A DNA stretch of 9,295 nucleotides from an uncultured bacterium. Its GTDB lineage: Bacteria; Bacillota; Clostridia; Lachnospirales; Lachnospiraceae. Below the pieces are notes generated by a model. It saw nothing but the letters and a program-made list of their open reading frames with translations, made no database searches and was not told where the DNA came from. The DNA lies in assembly GCA_946061355.1 (NCBI GenBank), contig CAMGRE010000097.1, positions 1-9,295 of the forward strand, written 5' to 3'. This document shows positions 1-7,235 of the stretch, piece by piece (position 1 is the first letter of the stretch; each line of letters begins with the position of its first letter). The position numbers were made by a program, and so were the translations under genes.

Positions 1-46
1 CATTTTTTACATAAGTTTTTGATGGAAGGACAGACTAGTGCGGTAC

Positions 47-75
47 TTGCGCAATAAAGGCAAAGAGAGTATAAT
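47..75 (+). promoter_or_regulatory. Candidate sigma-A promoter for gpmI
   Basis: A perfect TATAAT -10 box lies at 70-75, with a weak -35 box TTGCGC (3 of 6 consensus bases) at 47-52 and an ideal 17-base spacer. Transcription would begin near 82, giving a leader of roughly 58 bases before the gpmI start at 140. That leader can form only a weak 5-bp hairpin (GTCTG/CGGAC around 92-105). The first 46 bases show no supportable coding sequence. The CATTTTTTAC at the window edge could be the tail of an upstream terminator, but its stem would lie outside the window. The call rests on the -10 match and the spacing. Confidence 0.5.
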
Positions 76-125
76 TATTGGGAATTGTAAGGTCTGTTTC
101 CGGACTATATACAGTAAACGACAAA

Positions 126-131
126 AAGGAG
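126..131 (+). promoter_or_regulatory. Ribosome binding site deciding the gpmI start
   Basis: AAGGAG at 126-131 lies 8 bases before the ATG at 140 but only 2 bases before the in-frame ATG at 134. The spacing favours 140. The reading frame stays open upstream to a GTG at 38, but no ribosome binding site precedes that codon and the candidate promoter at 47-75 lies after it. Confidence 0.75.
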
Positions 132-139
132 ACATGGAA

Positions 140-1681
140 ATGAGTAAGAAACCGGTTGTATTGATGATCCTCGACGGATATGGTTTAAATGACAAGGCAC
201 AGGGCAATGCCGTGGCAGAGGCAAAGACTCCCGTGATGGACAAGCTGATGGCAGAATGCCCTTTTGTAAGGGGAAATGCAAGTGGTATGGCAGTAGGTCT
301 TCCCGACGGACAGATGGGCAACTCAGAGGTAGGCCATCTGAATATGGGAGCGGGCCGTATTGTATATCAGGAACTCACCCGTATCACAAAAGAGATTCAG
401 GACGGCACGTTCTTTGAGAATCCGGCTTTGATGGATGCAGTGAATAACTGCAAAAAGAATGACAGCGCGCTGCATATGTTTGGCCTGTTATCCGACGGCG
501 GAGTGCACAGTCATAATACACATTTGTATGGACTCCTGGAACTGGCAAAGAGAAATGGCCTCAAAAAAGTATATGTTCACTGCTTCTTAGACGGACGTGA
601 TACCCCTCCGGCAAGCGGAAAAGGCTATGCGGAAGAACTGGAAGCGGAGATGAAGAAGATCGGCGTCGGTGAGATCGCATCTGTGATGGGACGTTATTAT
701 GCGATGGACAGAGATAACAACTATGACAGAGTCAAACTCGCTTACGATGCACTCACTAAGGGAGAGGGATTGAAGGCAGCAGGCGGTCCTGCAGGCATTC
801 AGGCTTCCTATGACAGAGATGAGACGGACGAGTTTGTAAAACCGACAGTTGTGGAGAAGGACGGCAAGCCGGTGGCAGTGATTTCCGACAAGGATTCCGT
901 AATCTTCTTCAATTTCAGACCTGACCGTGCGAGAGAGATCACCAGAGCTTTCTGTGATGATGATTTCAAAGGATTTGAGCGTGGAAAAAGACTCGATCTC
1001 ACGTATGTGTGCTTTTCCGATTATGATCCGACCATTCCGAATAAGGAGGTTGCATTCCACAAGATCGCAGTGACGAATACATTCGGTGAGTGGTTGGCTG
1101 CAAACAATATGACGCAGGCAAGGATTGCTGAGACGGAGAAGTATGCGCATGTAACATTCTTCTTTAACGGCGGTGTTGAGGAGCCCAACAAGGGAGAGGA
1201 CAGAATCCTCGTCAATTCACCCAAGGTGGCAACATATGATCTGAAGCCTGAGATGAGTGCATATGAAGTGTGCGATAAGCTCACGGGAGCGATCAGATCC
1301 GGCAAATATGATGTGATCATCATTAATTTTGCAAATCCTGACATGGTGGGGCATACCGGAGTTGAGGCTGCAGCGATCAAGGCAGTGGAAGCGGTGGATG
1401 AGTGTGTTGGCAAGGCAGTTGATGCTGTCAAAGAAGTTGACGGAGTACTCTTTATCTGCGCAGACCATGGCAATGCCGAGCAGCTGGTGGATTATGAGAC
1501 AGGAGCTCCGTTCACAGCGCATACCACGAATCAGGTGCCTTTTATTCTCGTGAATTATGATCCTGCATATACCCTGCGGGAGGGTGGCTGTCTGGCAGAT
1601 ATCGTACCCACACTGATCCAGATCATGGGGAAAGAGCAGCCGGCGGAAATGACAGGAAAAACACTTCTGATCAGGAAGTAA
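140..1681 (+). CDS. gpmI: 2,3-bisphosphoglycerate-independent phosphoglycerate mutase
   Basis: Cytosolic glycolytic enzyme interconverting 3-phosphoglycerate and 2-phosphoglycerate through a phosphoserine intermediate, with two metal ions (normally manganese). The protein has 513 residues, the usual length for the family. The alkaline-phosphatase-like core is intact: Asp12 in LDGYG, the catalytic Ser62 in GNSEVGH, then Asp401 and His405 in NPDMVGH, Asp442-His443 in CADHGN, and His461 in HTTNQVP. The inserted transferase domain shows the substrate-binding His123 (DGGVHSH), Arg153-Asp154 (GRDTPP) and Arg260/Arg263 (FRPDR). The start at 140 is preferred because it is 8 bases after AAGGAG and places Ser62 and Asp12 at the same numbers as in the Bacillus enzyme. 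No terminator is visible before the downstream chemoreceptor gene, so the two are probably co-transcribed. In Firmicutes gpmI usually sits beside eno; here about 5.7 kb separates them. Confidence 0.98.
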   Translation: MSKKPVVLMILDGYGLNDKAQGNAVAEAKTPVMDKLMAECPFVRGNASGMAVGLPDGQMGNSEVGHLNMGAGRIVYQELTRITKEIQDGTFFENPALMDAVNNCKKNDSALHMFGLLSDGGVHSHNTHLYGLLELAKRNGLKKVYVHCFLDGRDTPPASGKGYAEELEAEMKKIGVGEIASVMGRYYAMDRDNNYDRVKLAYDALTKGEGLKAAGGPAGIQASYDRDETDEFVKPTVVEKDGKPVAVISDKDSVIFFNFRPDRAREITRAFCDDDFKGFERGKRLDLTYVCFSDYDPTIPNKEVAFHKIAVTNTFGEWLAANNMTQARIAETEKYAHVTFFFNGGVEEPNKGEDRILVNSPKVATYDLKPEMSAYEVCDKLTGAIRSGKYDVIIINFANPDMVGHTGVEAAAIKAVEAVDECVGKAVDAVKEVDGVLFICADHGNAEQLVDYETGAPFTAHTTNQVPFILVNYDPAYTLREGGCLADIVPTLIQIMGKEQPAEMTGKTLLIRK

Positions 1682-1715
1682 AACGGACATTGACAATCAG
1701 ACAGTTTGGTGACAG

Positions 1716-1722
1716 AGGGAGG
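1716..1722 (+). promoter_or_regulatory. Ribosome binding site deciding the mcp start
   Basis: AGGGAGG lies 10 bases before the ATG at 1733. In-frame TTG (1706) and GTG (1709) codons lie upstream of this site, so they cannot use it. Starting at 1733 also gives a typical short basic N-terminus (MKAKRSVK) right before the first membrane segment. Confidence 0.7.
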
Positions 1723-1732
1723 CTACGGCAAG

Positions 1733-3517
1733 ATGAAGGCAAAACGGAGTGTTAAGGGAATGTTGATCAGTACATGTGTACTGCTCGTTATGGTGGTTTC
1801 GGTGATCCTGGGCGGTATCGCTATCTGGGGAATCAAGAGTTCCACATCCATGGCGATCGAGGAATACAAAACCGCTATGAATGACGGGTACAATGCGGAG
1901 ATCAAATCGGAGGTGCAGTCCGTCATTCACGTGTTGAACACAGAGTACGACAGAGTGCAGAGCGGCGAGATCACAGAGGAAGAGGCAAAGGAAAATGCCA
2001 AAGAGATCGTCCGCGGTATGCGTTACCGTGAGGATGAGAGCGGTTATTTCTGGATTGACGATACGGATTATAATCTTGTGATGCATCCCATTCTTGCCGA
2101 TCAGGAAGGAAATAACAGATACGAACTGGAAGATCAGAACGGTGTTATGATCATCCAGGAGATCATGAAGGTCTGTCAGAGCGCGGAGAAAGGCGGATTT
2201 AACGAATTCTATTTCACAAAGGCGGACGGTGTGACAGTGGCGCCGAAGGTGGCTTACTCCCAGATCTTTGAGCCCTGGGGCTGGGTGGTATCCACGGGAA
2301 ATTATGTGGATGATATGTCATTGGAGATGTCACAGGTTGAGAACAGGATTCAGGCACAGTTTGTGAAAATGTGTATCCTGGTTGTGGTGTCGGTAGTGAT
2401 CATGTTGGTTGTTGCACTGATTGTTTCCGCACAGTTTGGCAAATCTATCTGCAAGCCGCTTGTGAAGATTCAGGAACTGGCGACACGTCTGGCACAGGGC
2501 GATCTGACAACGGCTGTTGACGTTAAGGCGCAGAATGAGCTGGGTGTCACAGCGGATGCGCTGAATACGGCACAGGAGCAGATGGTAGGGCTGATCTCCA
2601 GGATTCAGGATACTTCCGTTAAGCTTGCGGATGCCTTAAAAGAGTTTGAGACAAATTTCGGAACCATGAGTGAATCCATTCAGAATGTCTCGATTGCAAT
2701 GAATGAGATCGCAAATAACAGCACAGGTCAGGCTGAGGCTACAACGAATGCAACGGAGGGTATCTCTATCATAGCCGATCAGATCGGTAACACAGCAGGA
2801 GAGGTTGATACGCTTGATAAGAACACAGAGACGATGGAGGTTCAGTCACAGAAATCCGTGGAAGCGCTCAGCAAGCTGATCGATGTAAACAATAAGACAA
2901 AGGATGACATTGATCTGATGTACAGTCAGACAATGAAGAACAATGAGGCGGTAGCGAAGATTTCCGAGTCAGCTGTTCTGATCACGGAGATTGCTTCCCA
3001 GACAAACCTGTTGTCCTTGAATGCTTCAATTGAGGCGGCGAGAGCCGGTGAGTCGGGACGCGGCTTTGCGGTTGTGGCAGAGGAGATCGGACATCTGGCA
3101 AATCAGTCGGCGGAGACGGCGGAAGTGATCAATAAGATCATCGGTGAACTTACCGATAATTCACAGAAATCCACTGACATGATGAAACGTATGAAAGAGG
3201 TTTCTGAGGATCAGGTAAATGTCCTGACAAATACAAATAGCATGTTCGGGGAGCTGCAGCAGGCATTGAAGAACTGTGTACAGTCTTTGAATCTGATCAC
3301 GAATCATATCACAGAGATGGATGCACAGAAGAATGTGATCACAGAGAATGTGGATTCCCTCGGAAGACTGGCAACTGACAATGCGGCTTCTACGGAAGAG
3401 ACCTCCAGTATGTCCACAGAGCTGGATCATCTCGTAGGCAGATCGGGAGAGCTGCTCTCGGAACTTTCCGGTGATGTGGATGAGCTCAGAGCAAACATCA
3501 GTAAATTTCAGTTTTAA
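1733..3517 (+). CDS. Methyl-accepting chemotaxis protein with Cache sensor domain
   Basis: Inner-membrane chemoreceptor of 594 residues expected to signal through CheW/CheA to the flagellar motor. A basic N-terminus precedes TM1 (about 10-34). An extracytoplasmic sensor of about 175 residues follows, with single-Cache (sCache_2-like) landmarks: RYREDESGYFWIDD...MHP at 97-119 and EPWGWVVSTGNYVDDM at 180-195. TM2 spans about 212-232 and a HAMP linker about 233-288 (Pro242, the GDL turn near 256-258, Glu269 of NELG). The cytoplasmic part is a coiled coil with the highly conserved hairpin tip around Gln423 (SQTNLLSLNASIEAARAGE, then GRGFAVVAEEI), which binds CheA/CheW. The protein ends in SKFQF and lacks the NWETF-type CheR/CheB tether. 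No che or fla genes are nearby, so it is an orphan receptor. The ligand cannot be read from sequence; sCache_2 receptors often bind small organic acids. It probably shares the gpmI transcript and ends at a strong terminator. Confidence 0.95.
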   Translation: MKAKRSVKGMLISTCVLLVMVVSVILGGIAIWGIKSSTSMAIEEYKTAMNDGYNAEIKSEVQSVIHVLNTEYDRVQSGEITEEEAKENAKEIVRGMRYREDESGYFWIDDTDYNLVMHPILADQEGNNRYELEDQNGVMIIQEIMKVCQSAEKGGFNEFYFTKADGVTVAPKVAYSQIFEPWGWVVSTGNYVDDMSLEMSQVENRIQAQFVKMCILVVVSVVIMLVVALIVSAQFGKSICKPLVKIQELATRLAQGDLTTAVDVKAQNELGVTADALNTAQEQMVGLISRIQDTSVKLADALKEFETNFGTMSESIQNVSIAMNEIANNSTGQAEATTNATEGISIIADQIGNTAGEVDTLDKNTETMEVQSQKSVEALSKLIDVNNKTKDDIDLMYSQTMKNNEAVAKISESAVLITEIASQTNLLSLNASIEAARAGESGRGFAVVAEEIGHLANQSAETAEVINKIIGELTDNSQKSTDMMKRMKEVSEDQVNVLTNTNSMFGELQQALKNCVQSLNLITNHITEMDAQKNVITENVDSLGRLATDNAASTEETSSMSTELDHLVGRSGELLSELSGDVDELRANISKFQF

Positions 3518-3537
3518 ATAAAACGCAGCAGTGTAAG

Positions 3538-3573
3538 ACATCCCTCGGGAGAAATCCCGCAGGGATGTTTTTT
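3538..3573 (+). terminator. Strong intrinsic terminator after mcp
   Basis: The 5' arm ACATCCCTCGGGA (3538-3550), a GAAA tetraloop (3551-3554) and the 3' arm TCCCG-C-AGGGATGT (3555-3568) form a 13-bp stem with one bulged C. A six-T run at 3568-3573 follows directly. It lies 20 bases after the mcp stop codon and separates the gpmI-mcp unit from the GntR/ABC cassette. Confidence 0.93.
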
Positions 3574-3658
3574 GATGCCGTTGCATGAAGAATGTCTGTC
3601 CGGTCAGTGGGCATCGTGCCCGATGTATTGTATTAAGGAATAATTAAATATTTTCCTC
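3574..3658 (+). other. Non-coding spacer with a small hairpin
   Basis: No coding sequence is visible. A short GC-rich element at 3609-3625 can fold two mutually exclusive ways: GGGCA/TGCCC around TCG (3609-3621), or CATCG/CGATG around TGCC (3612-3625). It is followed by an AT-rich stretch (3628-3658). The element is too short to match any riboswitch known to me and no function is assigned. Confidence 0.3.
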
Positions 3659-3687
3659 TTGCAATGTGTGCTGCTTCATGATAGCAT
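3659..3687 (+). promoter_or_regulatory. Candidate promoter of the GntR-ABC cassette
   Basis: TTGCAA at 3659-3664 is separated by 17 bases from TAGCAT at 3682-3687 (4 of 6 matches in each box). Transcription would start near 3694, inside the inverted repeat at 3691-3711, which is the geometry expected for autorepression. It is the best promoter candidate between the mcp terminator and the regulator gene. Confidence 0.4.
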
Positions 3688-3690
3688 AAC

Positions 3691-3711
3691 TGTATTACAA
3701 CACATAGTACA
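3691..3711 (+). promoter_or_regulatory. Imperfect inverted repeat, possible GntR operator
   Basis: TGTATTA (3691-3697), a 7-base spacer CAACACA and TAGTACA (3705-3711) form an inverted repeat with a single mismatch in seven positions (TGTATTA against TGTACTA). It lies 27 bases before the ATG of the GntR-type regulator and overlaps the predicted transcription start. YtrA-subfamily GntR repressors commonly bind such repeats at their own promoters. Assignment of this site to the downstream regulator is inference. Confidence 0.45.
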
Positions 3712-3738
3712 CTTGACACATTGAGAAAGGAGTGCATC

Positions 3739-4107
3739 ATGATCATTCTGGATTATAAAGATGCCAGACCCATTTATGAGCAGGTGGTGGATAAACTGCA
3801 AAAGCTCATTATCAATGGTGTACTGGAGCCGGACAGCAAGATGCCGTCGGTCCGAAGTCTGGCGATGGAATTGTGTATCAATCCCAATACGATACAGAAA
3901 GCGTATGCGGAGCTGGAGCGGAAGGGATTCCTGTACACGATCAAGGGCAGAGGCAATTTTGTGAGCTACAATGAGGAATTGTTTATACTAAAGAAGCAGG
4001 AATACGGACAGAGGCTGAATGCTCTGCTGAAGGAAGCGGAGGAGATCGGCATCTCGCGTCAGGAGATGCTGTCCATGATAACCGGGGAGGGAGAAAACCA
4101 TGATTGA
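3739..4107 (+). CDS. GntR-family transcriptional regulator, YtrA subfamily
   Basis: DNA-binding repressor of 122 residues. The N-terminal winged helix occupies about residues 8-75 with classic landmarks: PIYEQVVDKLQKLIINGVL (11-29), PDSKMPSVRSLA (31-42), the recognition-helix region NPNTIQKAYAELERKGF (48-64), and the wing GRGNFV (70-75). The remaining roughly 45 residues are a short helical tail, matching the YtrA subfamily, in which it serves dimerisation and there is no large ligand-binding domain. The ATG at 3739 is 6 bases after AAAGGAG (3726-3732); a TTG at 3721 lies upstream of that site and is not used. Its last 8 bases overlap the ATPase gene. YtrA-type regulators normally control the ABC transporter genes downstream, and the inverted repeat at 3691-3711 suggests autoregulation. 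The inducing signal is unknown; in Bacillus ytr-type operons it is cell-envelope antibiotic stress. Confidence 0.93.
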   Translation: MIILDYKDARPIYEQVVDKLQKLIINGVLEPDSKMPSVRSLAMELCINPNTIQKAYAELERKGFLYTIKGRGNFVSYNEELFILKKQEYGQRLNALLKEAEEIGISRQEMLSMITGEGENHD

Positions 4108-5005
4108 GGTATGTAATATCACGAAGAACTTTGAGGAGATCAAGGCTGTGGATCACGTGAATCTTACCATCAAAGAGGGAAATGTTTTCGGGCTGATCGG
4201 GACGAACGGCGCCGGGAAAAGTACCATGCTGCGCATGATGAGCGGCGTGATGAAGCCTGATGAAGGCAAGGTCCTGATCGATGGCATAGAGATATTTGAC
4301 AATGTTCAGGCGAAAGAGCGGATTTTCTTTATCGCGGATGAGCCGTACTTTTTTGCAAACGCGACGCCGGAGGATATGGAACGGTATTATTCGAGCGTGT
4401 TCCCCAAATTTGATATCCTTCATTTTTATGAGTATCTGGAACATTTTGGCTTGCAGAGAAGACGTAAGATCAGCACTTTTTCCAAGGGCATGAAGAAGCA
4501 GCTGGCGCTGCTGTGCGGCATCTGTGCGGGCACCAAGTACATCTACTGTGATGAGACCTTTGACGGTCTGGATCCGGTGATGCGCCAGGGGATCAAAGCG
4601 ATCATGGCACAGGAGATGGATGAAAGAGGCATGACGCCCGTCATCGCTTCCCACAACCTGCGTGAGCTTGAGGATATCTGCGATCATGTCGGATTGATTC
4701 ACAGAGGCGGTGTCCTTTTGTCAAAGGAACTGGAAGATATGAAGTGCAATATCCAGAAGGTACAGTGTGTGCTGGGAGACGGTGTGGATGAGACAACGGT
4801 TTTCCAGAATCTGGATATCATGAAAAAAGAAAAGAGAGGATCGCTGTACACGCTGACGATACGGGGAAGCCGGGAGGAAACCATCAACTTCTTCAGCAGC
4901 ATCAATACCGTATTTTATGAGGTGCTGCCGCTTTCCCTTGAGGAGATCTTCATCAGTGAAACGGAGGTGGTAGGATATGACATCCAAAAACTCATTCTTG
5001 GCTAA
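4100..5005 (+). CDS. ABC transporter ATP-binding protein (YtrB-like)
   Basis: Cytosolic ATPase subunit of 301 residues, presumed to energise the membrane protein encoded next. Walker A GTNGAGKST is at 34-42. The signature region reads STFSKGMKKQ with SKG at 128-130, a variant of LSGGQ common in this branch. Walker B ends YIYCDE with Asp151-Glu152, followed by TFDGLDP (D-loop), and the switch His185 lies in ASHNLRELE. The usual Q-loop glutamine is not evident; the region reads FFIADEPYFF. Catalytic Glu and His are present, so ATP hydrolysis is expected. Residues from about 210 onward form a C-terminal extension seen in longer ABC-2 export ATPases. The start overlaps the regulator gene by 8 bases, with AGGGAG (4088-4093) 6 bases upstream, and its end overlaps the membrane-protein gene by 29 bases, suggesting translational coupling. 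The substrate is unknown. Confidence 0.95.
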   Translation: MIEVCNITKNFEEIKAVDHVNLTIKEGNVFGLIGTNGAGKSTMLRMMSGVMKPDEGKVLIDGIEIFDNVQAKERIFFIADEPYFFANATPEDMERYYSSVFPKFDILHFYEYLEHFGLQRRRKISTFSKGMKKQLALLCGICAGTKYIYCDETFDGLDPVMRQGIKAIMAQEMDERGMTPVIASHNLRELEDICDHVGLIHRGGVLLSKELEDMKCNIQKVQCVLGDGVDETTVFQNLDIMKKEKRGSLYTLTIRGSREETINFFSSINTVFYEVLPLSLEEIFISETEVVGYDIQKLILG

Positions 5006-7229
5006 CTTAAAGACGAACAGCAGGAGGAGAATATGGCTTGCGGTTTTGATGCTGTTGTACTTTTTCTTTTCGCTTCCGGTGGGCACGGCGATCACGCTTA
5101 GCATGGAAAAGACATACTACATGGATATGCCGGAGCGGCTTGCAAATCATCTAATGGCTGTTTTCTGCGAATATGTGGGGATCGATGGGGGAAAAATGTT
5201 CTTTATCACGATCCTGGCCGTGATCGCTGCAATCCAGGGATTTTCCTATATGTACCAGAGAAAGAAACTGGATATGTACGGCAGCGTTCCTGTATCAAAG
5301 GGGAAGCGTTTTGCCGCAATCTATGTAAACGGCATCCTGATCTATCTGGTTTCTTATGTACTTAATTTGTTTTTGAGTTTCGGTGTGGCACAGTCTATGG
5401 GTGTTCCAAGTGTCTATGCGGTCACGGAGGCTCTGGCAGCGCTGCTTGCAAACACGGTTCTGTTCTTTGCGGTATATAATACAGTGATCCTGGCAGTGAT
5501 GCTCACGGGACACATTCTGATCACAGTGATGGCGTCAGGGGTGCTGCTTTTGTATGATGCGTTTATCTACGCGTTGACAATGATGTATTTCGGCACATAT
5601 TTTGCCAGCTATTACTGGAAAACAGAGGATTTGTTCAGAAGCATGCTGATCACACCCGTTTCAAGGTTTGTGGTGATGCTCAGTGAGGCGTTTACTTACA
5701 CGAACAACTGGATGGCAGAAGGCAGGATCCTGTATTTGGGTAAGATCGCGGCAGGCTGTGTCCATATCCTGATCTATGGGATCATCATGCTGGCGCTTGC
5801 ATATTTCGCTTACTGTAGGAAGCCTTCGGAGGCGTGCGGCAAGGCGATCGCATTCCCGAAACTGAAGGGCATCATAAAGGTACTGTTGGTTATTCCGCTC
5901 AGTTTGACAGCTGGCGCGGCATTTTACGGGCTGTCCGGGCAGAGTGAGTTCCTGTGCGTATTTGGACTGATCGCAGGGCTGTTGCTCAGCCATGCGGTGA
6001 TGGAGGTGTGCTACGACTTCGATCTGCGCAGCGTGAAGAAAGGTTGGAAATCGCTGCTGCTCTCAGCAGTGGGAACGGCAGTTGTGTTCAGCATCTTCCG
6101 GTTTGATCTGACCGGTTATGACCGCTATGTGCCGAAGCCGGAGCGTGTGGACAGTGTCGCATTCATGTTTGAAGATACCTATACGGATTATTACGATGAA
6201 CAGATGAACAATGTGAGTCGGGAAGTGTATGTACTCGGCAATATGCAGCTGCTTGATATTGAACCGGTGCTCACGCTGGCGCAGAGGCGTATGGGAATTG
6301 ACTATAATGAATCGGTGAATCCGTATGAGCCGGCCCTGTATGCACGTTCAGATGCCGGAGCGGTTTCCGTGATCGGCGGTGCGGACGGTCCTACGAGTGT
6401 ATTTATCGCAGGAAAAGTCAATGCGGAGGAACCGCTTCTGACAGAGGAAAGATCTGAGAATATGCGCCCTGTCGTAGTCAGATACAACATGAAGAACGGA
6501 AGGACGATCTACAGACGTTTCTGGGTACACTTCCTCAATGACAGCGCAGAACTGAATCAGATTGTGGCGCAGGAGGCTTATAAGGAGAGTACGTCGCCGG
6601 CCTACAATGATGCTGCATTTGCGAAGGCCGATAAGATGCGGATTCATTTCAGCAGGAACGGTTACCAGCAGACGGAACTGTCAAAGGTCATTACAGGGAA
6701 GCTTCTGGAGGCATATAAGCGTGATCTGGAAGGCTTTACCTACACACAGTCCGTCACGGAGCTTGTCTGCGGGGAACTGCGGTTTGAATACAATGATAAT
6801 TACAGTTATGCATATATCAGACTGCCGATTTATCCTTCCTTTGCGGAGGTGAGAGCGCTGATCGAATCTGAGGGCGGTATCACAGATTCCTATATCAGAC
6901 CGGAGGAGGTGCAGACGCTCTATGTGACGAACTGCAATTCCGAATTGCGTAACGAGAGCGGGGATGACTATACTGACTATTCGGTGGAGGAGGAGTTCAG
7001 TGATCCAGATGAGATCGCGCAGATCCTGGACTGCATTTATCCGGACTGCTTTGTGGATTACTATATGCCGGCGAATCTGCTTGATTCGGACTATTACGTT
7101 CAGGTGATTGCAAAAGCGCCGGATGACAGCAATTACCGTTCCGATTACGGCAGTACCTATATGGTCTTAAGAGACAGACTGCCGGAATTTGTGAAAGAAC
7201 GCACCGTCTACCGGGGCGAAGAGGAGTGA
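4977..7229 (+). CDS. Large ABC-2-type membrane protein with C-terminal extracytoplasmic domain
   Basis: Membrane partner of the preceding ATPase, 750 residues. The N-terminal half has about nine hydrophobic segments near 19-41, 73-93, 113-137, 146-172, 178-205, 254-278, 300-318, 322-342 and 359-374. Basic loops (SRRR before TM1, QRKK...SKGKR after TM2, CRKPSEACGK after TM6, RSVKKGWK before TM9) fit a cytoplasmic N-terminus, so nine segments would place the C-terminal part (about 377-750) outside. DMYGSVPVSKGKRF (99-112) resembles the SLPV-type loop of YtrC/YtrD-like permeases. The C-terminal region is acidic and tyrosine-rich. From memory it resembles the DUF6449 region of Lachnospiraceae ABC permeases; this is not verified. 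Residues 464-480 carry a GGADGPTS motif reminiscent of sodium-pump decarboxylase beta subunits. The start is supported by GGAGGTGG (4963-4970) inside the ATPase gene. The role (export, envelope-stress sensing, other) is unknown. Confidence 0.88.
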   Translation: MTSKNSFLANLKTNSRRRIWLAVLMLLYFFFSLPVGTAITLSMEKTYYMDMPERLANHLMAVFCEYVGIDGGKMFFITILAVIAAIQGFSYMYQRKKLDMYGSVPVSKGKRFAAIYVNGILIYLVSYVLNLFLSFGVAQSMGVPSVYAVTEALAALLANTVLFFAVYNTVILAVMLTGHILITVMASGVLLLYDAFIYALTMMYFGTYFASYYWKTEDLFRSMLITPVSRFVVMLSEAFTYTNNWMAEGRILYLGKIAAGCVHILIYGIIMLALAYFAYCRKPSEACGKAIAFPKLKGIIKVLLVIPLSLTAGAAFYGLSGQSEFLCVFGLIAGLLLSHAVMEVCYDFDLRSVKKGWKSLLLSAVGTAVVFSIFRFDLTGYDRYVPKPERVDSVAFMFEDTYTDYYDEQMNNVSREVYVLGNMQLLDIEPVLTLAQRRMGIDYNESVNPYEPALYARSDAGAVSVIGGADGPTSVFIAGKVNAEEPLLTEERSENMRPVVVRYNMKNGRTIYRRFWVHFLNDSAELNQIVAQEAYKESTSPAYNDAAFAKADKMRIHFSRNGYQQTELSKVITGKLLEAYKRDLEGFTYTQSVTELVCGELRFEYNDNYSYAYIRLPIYPSFAEVRALIESEGGITDSYIRPEEVQTLYVTNCNSELRNESGDDYTDYSVEEEFSDPDEIAQILDCIYPDCFVDYYMPANLLDSDYYVQVIAKAPDDSNYRSDYGSTYMVLRDRLPEFVKERTVYRGEEE
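6366..6416 (+). other. Segment encoding a GGADGPTS motif in the permease C-terminal domain
   Basis: Residues 464-480 of the membrane protein read SVIGGADGPTSVFIAGK, flanked by Ala-Val before and Val-Asn-Ala-Glu after. The pattern (I/V)-I-G-G-A-D-G-P-T-(A/S)-(I/V)-(F/Y) followed by G-K is, from memory, a hallmark of OadB/GcdB-type sodium-pumping decarboxylase beta subunits, where its aspartate lies in the ion pathway. The rest of this protein does not resemble OadB. The segment is moderately hydrophobic, so it could be a re-entrant element or a buried strand. Confidence 0.6.
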
Positions 7230-7235
7230 GATTTC

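Noticed and set aside
1..46. Possible end of an upstream gene or terminator at the window edge
   Set aside because: Only a T-rich stretch is visible; no stem or coding signature can be shown within the window.
38..139. In-frame upstream extension of gpmI by 34 codons
   Set aside because: It begins with a GTG lacking a ribosome binding site, precedes the candidate promoter, and would shift the catalytic serine away from its conserved position 62.
1690..1718. Perfect -35 box TTGACA at 1690-1695 just before mcp
   Set aside because: At 16-18 bases spacing the sequence is CAGAGG-like, with no -10 resemblance, and a sigma-28 element (TAAA...GCCGATAA) is also absent, so it is not called a promoter.
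3983..4702. 239-codon open frame on the minus strand opposite the regulator and ATPase genes
   Set aside because: It lies wholly antisense to two well-supported genes, has no recognisable domain, and is typical of shadow frames in purine-rich coding DNA. The minus-strand frames at 587-1150, 1021-1473, 3161-3586 and 7816-8487 were rejected for the same reason.
4100..5005. Atypical ABC motifs (SKGM in place of SGGQ, DET in place of DEP, missing Q-loop glutamine)
   Set aside because: These variants recur in the GntR-linked YtrB-like branch, and the catalytic Glu152 and His185 are intact, so degeneration is not indicated.
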